Source: CAZIPZ01 sp964541075
GTDB lineage: Bacteria; Acidobacteriota; Terriglobia; 20CM-2-55-15
Assembly (NCBI GenBank): GCA_964541075.1
Contig: CAZIPZ010000133.1
Coordinates: forward strand, 1-11,354
Direction: 5' to 3'
Length of the DNA: 11,354 bases
In this document: positions 6,553-11,354 of the stretch, one piece after another
Numbering within the stretch: the first letter of the stretch is position 1
How the letters are laid out: every line of letters starts with the position of its first letter
Notes under the pieces: generated by a model
Databases searched by the model: none
What the model saw: only the letters and a program-made list of their open reading frames with translations
What the model was told of the DNA's origin: nothing
Program-made: the position numbers and the translations under genes

Positions 6553-7659
6553 ATGAAAAACAAAAGCCGTTTTCTCCAGGGACAACGCATCGAGCCGCCA
6601 CCCATCACAGCTGACATTTCGATAGTCGATCTAATCGACAAGACATTCAACGCATATAACGCAGCTCGATTCCGCGAAGCATGCCATCTGTTCACTGAGC
6701 GAATGCTCGCTGATGACGTAACCGTTGGAATGAGCCTTTCAGGGGCGATGACGCCGGCCGGTCTAGGCATGGCTGCAATCATCCCTTTAATGCGCGCCGG
6801 CTTTGTGGATTGGATAGTTTCGACGGGAGCAAATCTTTATCACGATACCCATTTTGGCATAGGCCTTGAAATGCGCCGTGGTTTACCGACGCTCGACGAC
6901 CGGGTATTGCGCGAGGAACAAGTCGTTCGTATCTATGACATTTTTTTTGAATATGAAGTCTTGTTAAAGACCGATTCGTTTTTCAGAGAAATCATTAGTG
7001 CTCCCGAGTTTCAGCGCACGATGAGCACAGCCGAATTCCATCACACCGCCGGCAGATACGTACTCGAACGAAGCCGAGTTCTCGGCTTGAAGGATAAGTC
7101 GCTACTAGGGGCGGCGCACGAACTTGGCATTCCAATTTACACATCTTCCCCAGGTGACAGTTCAATTGGGATGAACGTGGCCGCGAAAGCGCTGGATGGC
7201 GGCAAGCTTCAGTTCGATGTCAACGCCGACGTCAATGAAACCGCGGCTATTGTGTATGACGCTAAAAAGCGCGGGCGAAAGAGCGCAATCCTAATTGTAG
7301 GTGGGGGCTCACCCAAGAATTTTGTGCTTCAAACGGAGCCGCAGATTCAGGAAGTGCTTGGGCTCGACGAAAAAGGACACGATTACTATCTGCAGTTTAC
7401 TGACGCGCGAGTCGACACCGGCGGACTTTCTGGCGCAACTCCCGCTGAAGCTGTGACGTGGGGCAAAGTGGACCCCGATAAGCTTCCTGACGCCGTTGTT
7501 TGTTACCTCGACTCCACGGTAGCCCTGCCGCTGCTCACTGCATATGTCATGCTCAAGCGAGCGAATCGACCGCTCAAGAAGCTGTACGACCGGCGAGGCG
7601 AACTTTTGAAATCCCTCAAGACGGCGGCCCGAAAACAAGGAAACCTGCAGAAACCCTGA
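6553..7659 (+). CDS. Deoxyhypusine synthase family protein (bacterial DHS-like)
   Basis: A 368-residue cytosolic enzyme of the deoxyhypusine synthase fold. The family transfers an aminobutyl group from spermidine, through NAD+, to a lysine of eIF5A, or in homospermidine synthases to putrescine. Visible family motifs are STGANLYHDTHFG (90-103), SPGDSSIGM (199-207), VGGGSPKNFVLQTEP (249-263) and SGATPAEAVTWGKV (293-306). Lys305 in WGK aligns with the catalytic lysine of eukaryotic enzymes, so the protein should be able to form the enzyme-imine intermediate. Bacteria have no eIF5A, so the acceptor is unknown: a polyamine (homospermidine-type activity) is the simplest guess. It shares a 42-bp control region with the M24 gene and converges with the DUF1015 gene at 20 bp. 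Family call firm, reaction unsettled. Confidence 0.88.
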   Translation: MKNKSRFLQGQRIEPPPITADISIVDLIDKTFNAYNAARFREACHLFTERMLADDVTVGMSLSGAMTPAGLGMAAIIPLMRAGFVDWIVSTGANLYHDTHFGIGLEMRRGLPTLDDRVLREEQVVRIYDIFFEYEVLLKTDSFFREIISAPEFQRTMSTAEFHHTAGRYVLERSRVLGLKDKSLLGAAHELGIPIYTSSPGDSSIGMNVAAKALDGGKLQFDVNADVNETAAIVYDAKKRGRKSAILIVGGGSPKNFVLQTEPQIQEVLGLDEKGHDYYLQFTDARVDTGGLSGATPAEAVTWGKVDPDKLPDAVVCYLDSTVALPLLTAYVMLKRANRPLKKLYDRRGELLKSLKTAARKQGNLQKP

Positions 7660-7679
7660 TTCGGCGCATCCGTATATCC

Positions 7680-8945
7680 TTACTCGACGGGATACATCAC
7701 CATCCCCGACAGCACCTTCGGGTAGAAATCCGTGGATTTCTGTGGCATGACGTTCCCCTCATAGGCGATATCCCGCATTTGGTCCAGCCTTGTGGGACTT
7801 AGAAGGAAAGCGACTTGGGCGCTGCCTGAGCGCACAGAACCGATGGCTGCATCACGCTCCCGAAGATAGGTGATATGACTTTCCTTTCTGACAGCCTCTT
7901 CGCTGATGCCGAGACATTTCTCCAAAATCAATCGATGCAAAACGACAACATCCAATGTCCGCTGCTTCTCAGAAAGGTCGGGCAGCAGCGAACGAAGGTT
8001 AAGTGAGTCTTTCAATGAAAGGTATGAAGTCTTTCCGCCTGCAAAAACTTCAATAGTCAGTTTTCCGGTCACGGGCGAGTCGCTAATGTCGAAGAATTTT
8101 TCTGTTTGACGCAGGAGAGAGACTGCCTCAAATCCTGGGATATTTGCGACAATCCGATGCGTTGGGAGAATCGTCAGGTTAGGGCTGCTCATATTGAAGA
8201 ATGCTGCGACCATTCTTTCATACGGCGCGTTCTCATCGTTTAGGCCGGTTTTTGCTCTCATCTCGTCGCGATAGGCCAGTGCAGTTTCGTATCGGTGATG
8301 GCCGTCCGCGATGATCAGTTTCTTATCCCCCATATGCCGTTGGATCTGAGACACGACTCCAGTCTCTGACAGAGTCCACATTGTGTGTTGAACTCCGTAT
8401 TCATCCGTCGCTTCGATATCGGGTTTTCCCTTCGCCACCTGCTCGAACACGGAATCGATTCGCTGCGAAGGATCGTCATAAAGCAAAAAGATCTGCTCAA
8501 ACTGCGTTCGCGTGTGCCGAAGAAGGTCCAACCTGTCTTTCTTTGGCCCGGTCAACGTGCGCTCATGCGGAAACACTACTTTATTGGCATAGTCCTCCAG
8601 ATGGACCAGCCCAATGAAACCTTTACGAATTTGAATCTCCTTGGCTCCCGGCGCAGTGAAACGTTGAAAGTAGACAAAGAACGAGGATGCGGGCAGAAGT
8701 TCCAACACACCTTCCGCTCTCCACTCCTTCAGATAGGAAGCCGCACGCGTGTAAACGTTGTTTGCCGCTGAATCCTCGGGATTCGATTTGCCTAGTACAA
8801 TCCGAACAAAGTTCTTTGGATGTTTCGAATAGTAGCGATCCTGCATCTCCTTTGAAATCTTGTCGTAAGGTTGGGTGACAACCTCTTCAATGGGTATTTT
8901 GTCCGGAGAGTATCTCAGAGCATGAAACGGATAGATTTTAGCCAT
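7680..8945 (-). CDS. DUF1015 family protein
   Basis: A 421-residue cytosolic protein of the widely conserved DUF1015 family. Its signatures are all present: YPFHALRYSPDK at the N-terminus, PHERTLTGPKKDR (126-138), IADGHHRYETALAY (212-225), PTHR (261-264), and the C-terminal MPQKSTDFYPK (400-410). The DGHHR motif recalls the active-site loop of ParB/Srx-fold enzymes such as free-serine kinase, and DUF1015 genes are often found near serine biosynthesis genes, but no such neighbour is present here. The ATG at 8945 is preferred over a longer frame from 8993: it matches the family start and is preceded by AGGAAGGTG. It diverges from the orphan gene at 9135. Function unproven. Confidence 0.92.
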   Translation of the reverse strand: MAKIYPFHALRYSPDKIPIEEVVTQPYDKISKEMQDRYYSKHPKNFVRIVLGKSNPEDSAANNVYTRAASYLKEWRAEGVLELLPASSFFVYFQRFTAPGAKEIQIRKGFIGLVHLEDYANKVVFPHERTLTGPKKDRLDLLRHTRTQFEQIFLLYDDPSQRIDSVFEQVAKGKPDIEATDEYGVQHTMWTLSETGVVSQIQRHMGDKKLIIADGHHRYETALAYRDEMRAKTGLNDENAPYERMVAAFFNMSSPNLTILPTHRIVANIPGFEAVSLLRQTEKFFDISDSPVTGKLTIEVFAGGKTSYLSLKDSLNLRSLLPDLSEKQRTLDVVVLHRLILEKCLGISEEAVRKESHITYLRERDAAIGSVRSGSAQVAFLLSPTRLDQMRDIAYEGNVMPQKSTDFYPKVLSGMVMYPVE

Positions 8946-9002
8946 CACCTTCCTACTTTTTAGTGCTTCTGTAACAACTGGACATTTTCCCACGCGAAAG
9001 CC

Positions 9003-9016
9003 TTTGAGAACTCAAA
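9003..9016. repeat. Palindrome TTTGAG-AA-CTCAAA in the divergent region
   Basis: A perfect inverted repeat with 6-base arms and a 2-base centre lies between the divergent DUF1015 gene and the 99-residue gene. Its size and two-fold symmetry suit a dimeric regulator operator. It is upstream of the promoter at 9051-9079. A single copy of this length can arise by chance. Confidence 0.3.
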
Positions 9017-9050
9017 AAATGATGCGAGCGTGCCTTTAGGAAGCCTAATT

Positions 9051-9079
9051 TTGACGACGAGCCGTAGACCAGCTAGAAT
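9051..9079 (+). promoter_or_regulatory. Strong sigma70-type promoter for the 99-residue gene
   Basis: TTGACG (9051-9056) and TAGAAT (9074-9079) each match five of six consensus bases and are separated by exactly 17 bases. This is the best promoter match I found in the window. It predicts initiation near 9086 and a leader of about 49 bases, with AGGA at 9121-9124 ten bases before the ATG. Confidence 0.7.
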
Positions 9080-9134
9080 TATCCAACTTAAGCCCGGCAA
9101 CAACCCCCAGTTGCGAGACTAGGACTCCACACAA

Positions 9135-9434
9135 ATGAAAGATGAATGGATACAAAGGCTGGAAAGGTTCCTCGAAAATGAGGATTTTGGAAAAAACTGG
9201 GACGGAGCATACCAAGATGCGGTGCCCGCCCTCCGAAAATATTTTCACAAGGAAGGCTATACCACGCGAATCATGCAGGAATGGGATTCGGAGTCACGTG
9301 ACACAGAACTGATCGCGACAAAGGAATCGATCATCGTTCGAATTCCCTGGGCGGAAGACTACAACGGCCGATCTTTGGTTGATCTTCAGTCTCTCCAGGT
9401 CTGCCATCAAAGGGCAAAATCATTGGACGCGTAA
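9135..9434 (+). CDS. Hypothetical 99-residue protein, unrecognised
   Basis: I do not recognise this family. The protein is acidic to neutral, rich in charged and aromatic residues, has a single cysteine near the C-terminus, and no signal peptide or membrane segment. The first ~45 residues (MKDEWIQRLERFLENEDF onward to RKYFHKEGY) look helical, followed by alternating segments (ELIATKESIIVRIPWAED) suggesting a beta-hairpin. Support for a real gene comes from the near-consensus promoter at 9051-9079, an AGGA ribosome-binding sequence, and a full-length open frame that lies outside any other gene. Its last 15 bases overlap the 3' end of the O-methyltransferase gene on the other strand. It could be a small regulatory or adaptor protein; that is a guess. 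Confidence 0.68.
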   Translation: MKDEWIQRLERFLENEDFGKNWDGAYQDAVPALRKYFHKEGYTTRIMQEWDSESRDTELIATKESIIVRIPWAEDYNGRSLVDLQSLQVCHQRAKSLDA

Positions 9435-10055
9435 TGCGATTGCAACCCCGTCACGCAACGGTACGATTCCAGTCAAATACCGTTTGTCCGCAAATAACAT
9501 CTGATTGAACGATCGTATAGCTTTCGTGTCTTCGTCTACAGCTTCCGGATCGGCAACCCGTCCGGACCAAAGGGTATTGTCTGCTACCAAAAGACCGCCG
9601 ATTCGAACGCGGCCTGAAGCCTTTCTATACACCTCCGGATAGTAGAGTTTGTCGACGTCATTGAAAACGATGTCAAACTCGCCTGGAGTTTGGTCCATCA
9701 ATTCGAGTGAATTTCCAATGAGGATTTCGACGCGATCGCGAACGCCCGCGCGCATAAGGTATTCCTGGGCCCTCGACGCGTTGGTAGCGCTCGTGTCGGT
9801 GAAATAAACCTTGCCGCCTTCACTGACTCCGCGAGCCCACCAAATTGTCGAATAGCCGATAGCAGATCCCATTTCGAATACCCGATTGGCGTTCATTAGA
9901 CGAGCAAGTTGATACAACAGCACACCCACTGCGGGCCCAACGATCGGGATGCGGCTCTTTGCCGCGAGAGCCTCCATTTCTGCAAGCACCGGTTCTCGCT
10001 GCAGCAAAAGTCCATGTATGTATTTTTCAACAGCCTCAGGCGTAATCGCATTCAT
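9420..10055 (-). CDS. Class I SAM-dependent O-methyltransferase (Methyltransf_3 type)
   Basis: A 211-residue cytosolic methyltransferase related to catechol and caffeoyl-CoA O-methyltransferases, which use SAM and a divalent cation. The SAM-binding motif EMGSAIGYSTIWWA is at 61-74, an acidic post-strand residue in FTDTS near 85-89, and the metal and substrate loops are FNDVDKLYYP (131-140) and VADNTLWSGRV (157-167). The usual IDADK is FNDVDK here, keeping Asp133, while Asp159-Asn160 supply the second ligand pair. The substrate (a catechol or small phenolic) is not predictable. The start at 10055 is backed by GAGG on the minus strand ten bases upstream. It diverges from the HAD gene with only 17 bp between, so their promoters must overlap coding sequence. 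Confidence 0.9.
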   Translation of the reverse strand: MNAITPEAVEKYIHGLLLQREPVLAEMEALAAKSRIPIVGPAVGVLLYQLARLMNANRVFEMGSAIGYSTIWWARGVSEGGKVYFTDTSATNASRAQEYLMRAGVRDRVEILIGNSLELMDQTPGEFDIVFNDVDKLYYPEVYRKASGRVRIGGLLVADNTLWSGRVADPEAVDEDTKAIRSFNQMLFADKRYLTGIVPLRDGVAIALRVQ

Positions 10056-10056
10056 T

Positions 10057-10065
10057 TGCTATGAT
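10057..10065 (+). promoter_or_regulatory. Extended -10 box TGCTATGAT ahead of the HAD gene
   Basis: TGC-TATGAT forms an extended -10 element ending at 10065, with seven bases to the ATG at 10073. This predicts initiation at the start codon, and no Shine-Dalgarno sequence is present. It explains why the in-frame ATG at 10061, which lies inside the element, should not be the start. No -35 match is seen. Confidence 0.42.
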
Positions 10066-10072
10066 CCTCGTG

Positions 10073-10759
10073 ATGATTCTTAGAGCTGTTCTTTTCGATG
10101 CGGCAGAAACATTGTTTACGACGCGCGTTTCTGTTGGTTCAATCTATGGAAGCCTCGCTCGGGAATATGGCTCAGAAGCCTCCAATGAAGCCATCCATGC
10201 AGCTTTTCTACGGCACTTTCGGGGTGCGGGCCCGGTGTCCCCGGAAAATCAAAAAAACTGGTGGAAGGACATCGTGCATCGAGTCTTCTCGGACGTCGGC
10301 ATGGTTAGAGACTTCGATCGATTCTTCGAGCAAGTCTACGATAGTTTTCGCGATTCTCAGAACTGGAGACTGTTTCCCGAAACGCAAAGCGTCCTGCAGG
10401 AACTGAAAAGCCGCGGTCTAAAGCTGGGCATCGTTTCGAATTTTGACGACCGTATATATTCGGTCATGCGTAGTCTGGATATTCTGGCATTTTTCGACGT
10501 AGTCACGATCTCGAGCGAAGCGGGCTACTGCAAACCGGATGTGCGCATCTTTGAAACCGCAGTAAGAGCCATGAGTGTTCCTCCAGCCGCGATCCTTTTC
10601 GTTGGTGACAGCCTTCACGACGATGTGGAAGCCGGTCTCCAAGCGGGCCTCCAAGCTGTGCTGGTTGACCGTAATGGTCACCATGCATCTGCCAACAATG
10701 TTTGGAAGGTAGCTTCCCTGGATCAAATATTGGATTTCGCGAGTCTGCCCCGCCGATAA
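10073..10759 (+). CDS. HAD-IA superfamily hydrolase (HDHD3-like)
   Basis: A 228-residue haloacid-dehalogenase-type phosphohydrolase with a helical cap between motifs I and II. Motif I reads FDAAETLF (8-15) with the nucleophile Asp9; motif II is GIVSNFD (Ser122), motif III GYCKPD (Lys154) and motif IV VGDSLHDDVEAG (Asp179, Asp183/184). The position two residues after the nucleophile, normally the general-acid aspartate, is alanine (Ala11). Related HDHD3-type proteins also vary here, so the enzyme may be slow, have another acid, or act other than as a phosphatase. The start at 10073 is preferred over 10061 because of the -10 element. The substrate is unknown. The neighbouring divergent methyltransferase gives no clear pathway link. 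Confidence 0.88.
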   Translation: MILRAVLFDAAETLFTTRVSVGSIYGSLAREYGSEASNEAIHAAFLRHFRGAGPVSPENQKNWWKDIVHRVFSDVGMVRDFDRFFEQVYDSFRDSQNWRLFPETQSVLQELKSRGLKLGIVSNFDDRIYSVMRSLDILAFFDVVTISSEAGYCKPDVRIFETAVRAMSVPPAAILFVGDSLHDDVEAGLQAGLQAVLVDRNGHHASANNVWKVASLDQILDFASLPRR

Positions 10760-11170
10760 GCGTTCCCACTGGAATTCCGCAATTGCGGCATAGCGTTCGG
10801 TCTTCTTGTGATTTTTGTGGGTTTTCGCCAACGGATTACGTCTTTTAAAGCAGAAGTCACTGCGAGTCCGTCGACCATTCCTACGGAGGACGCAGGCTCT
10901 AAATCTCGGTCGTGCAATAGCCGACATCTTCCGTTGCTCAATGTGTGCGCAACGTCAAAAGATTGACATCTGCCTTCATGCGCGCTCCGAAACTGAGAAC
11001 CAGAAAACAAGCGTGTTTCCTCGAATAGGTGGAGCCGTATCTGGTAAAGGTTCTTGTTTGGTCGGATCGAAGAATGGACACTTAAACAAAATAGGGTGTG
11101 TGCCGTAGGACGACTCTTATCAGGAAGGCGCGAAGATCAGAAACAAGGCGGGGATGGTTTAAAGTTGATC
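10760..11170. other. 411-bp gap without a supported gene; several inverted repeats
   Basis: No frame here looks like a real protein on either strand. The gap holds a palindrome at 10777-10788 and stem-loops at 10860-10895 (two 5-bp helices with an internal loop), 10933-10953 (GTTGC/GCAAC) and 10954-10967 (GTCAA/TTGAC). It also holds a long-range pairing of 10986-11011 with 11053-11066 (TCCG, ACCA and AACAAG against CTTGTT-TGGT-CGGA). It probably includes the HAD terminator and the promoter and leader of the regulator at 11171. Whether it encodes an RNA is open. Confidence 0.4.
10777..10788. repeat. 12-bp perfect palindrome CCGCAATTGCGG with flanking AGCGTTC repeats
   Basis: The palindrome overlaps a second one, GGAATTCC at 10771-10778. 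The heptamer AGCGTTC occurs on both sides, at 10759-10765 and 10792-10798. It lies directly after the HAD stop codon. It lacks a U-tract, so it is not an obvious intrinsic terminator. A protein-binding site is possible. Confidence 0.35.
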
Positions 11171-11354
11171 ATGAAAGAACGATTAAAGATTCTTCATCTG
11201 GAAGACAACATACTTGATGCGGAACTGATGATGGCAACGCTGGCCAGTTCCGGGATCGACTGCGAAATCGTACGGGTCGACTCCAGATCTGAATTCACGA
11301 AGTCCCTCGAGGCCGAAGCATTTGATCTCATCATCAGCGACTTTAGTCTGCCAG
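11171..11354 (+). CDS. Receiver-domain protein (response regulator or hybrid sensor kinase), 3' end outside window
   Basis: The first 61 residues of a two-component receiver domain. The N-terminal strand LKILHLEDN carries the acidic pair (Glu, Asp) that binds magnesium, and the strand LIISDFSLP carries the phosphoacceptor aspartate near residue 58. The spacing is that of a full CheY-like domain, and the frame is still open at the window edge. A similar N-terminus (LKILHLEDN...DAEL) is found in multidomain hybrid sensor kinases as well as single-domain regulators, so the total architecture cannot be told. The ATG at 11171 has only a weak AAAG (11160-11163) as ribosome-binding sequence. It follows a 411-bp gap and probably has its own promoter there. 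Confidence 0.88.
   Translation, partial: MKERLKILHLEDNILDAELMMATLASSGIDCEIVRVDSRSEFTKSLEAEAFDLIISDFSLP

Noticed and set aside
10503..10830. Minus-strand frame reading LCRNCGIPVG, like half a zinc ribbon
   Set aside because: Only one CxxC pair, no start codon before it, and the rest of the frame is antisense to the HAD gene. The CxxC comes from the palindrome CCGCAATTGCGG.
10840..10925. tRNA-like or attachment-site-like sequence in the gap
   Set aside because: No acceptor stem, anticodon stem or T-loop could be paired, and no integrase or direct repeat pair supports an attachment site.
10963..10991. Perfect TTGACA at 10963-10968 as a promoter for the receiver gene
   Set aside because: No -10 hexamer follows at 16-18 bases, and the TTGAC is part of an inverted repeat with GTCAA at 10954.
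10418..11010. Two further minus-strand frames (10418-10927 and 10723-11010)
   Set aside because: They run antisense through the well-supported HAD gene or the gap and show no recognisable domain.
10815..11108. 97-residue plus-strand frame starting with GTG in the gap
   Set aside because: Composition is basic and low in order, it resembles no family, it has no ribosome-binding sequence, and it covers the inverted repeats. A chance frame is more likely.
1..11354. Mobile elements, CRISPR arrays, defence or biosynthetic islands
   Set aside because: No transposase, integrase, spaced repeats or known defence genes are visible; all genes are chromosomal-type families with similar composition.

Overview
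The window is a gene-dense stretch of ordinary bacterial chromosome, with GC content in the mid-50s by eye. It holds 12 protein genes plus one probable gene stub. There are no rRNA or tRNA genes, no CRISPR array, and no transposase or integrase. The gene set fits a soil or sediment bacterium of the Acidobacteriota type: a SYLF-domain lipoprotein-like exporter substrate, a DUF1015 protein, a bacterial deoxyhypusine-synthase-like enzyme, a CpxP/Spy-like periplasmic protein, and a receiver-domain regulator of a kind common there. That assignment is an inference from family content, not from any marker gene.

Left block (1-2823, + strand): the 3' part of an M24 (Xaa-Pro aminopeptidase-like) metallopeptidase cut by the window edge, an MBL-fold metallohydrolase with its own promoter, and a CbpA-type DnaJ co-chaperone. 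Middle block (2840-6510): a minus-strand YgfZ folate-binding protein converges on dnaJ. Then come a short receiver-like gene stub, an exported CpxP/Spy-like protein (+), an exported SYLF/Ysc84 protein (-), and a second, different M24 peptidase (-). The M24 gene shares a 42-bp divergent control region with a deoxyhypusine-synthase-family enzyme (+, 6553-7659). Right block (7680-11354): a DUF1015 protein (-), an unrecognised 99-residue protein (+) with a near-consensus promoter, a class I SAM O-methyltransferase (-), a HAD-IA hydrolase (+) lacking the second motif I aspartate, a 411-bp gap, and the start of a receiver-domain protein cut by the right edge.

Genes alternate strands almost one by one, so few can be co-transcribed. 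The four convergent pairs are packed at +16, +3, +20 and -15 bp with no classical intrinsic terminator between them. At the divergent regions several start codons sit 6 to 7 bases behind a good -10 hexamer with no Shine-Dalgarno sequence, which predicts leaderless mRNAs. The functional themes are proteolysis and proline-peptide turnover, protein folding and Fe-S maintenance (DnaJ, YgfZ), envelope stress (CpxP-like, SYLF), and polyamine or hypusine-type chemistry.

I did not find a clearly new multi-gene system. The most worthwhile leads are the leaderless divergent promoters, the bacterial deoxyhypusine-synthase-like enzyme, the orphan 99-residue protein, a hairpin over the Shine-Dalgarno sequence of the CpxP-like gene, and the structured-looking gap before the regulator.
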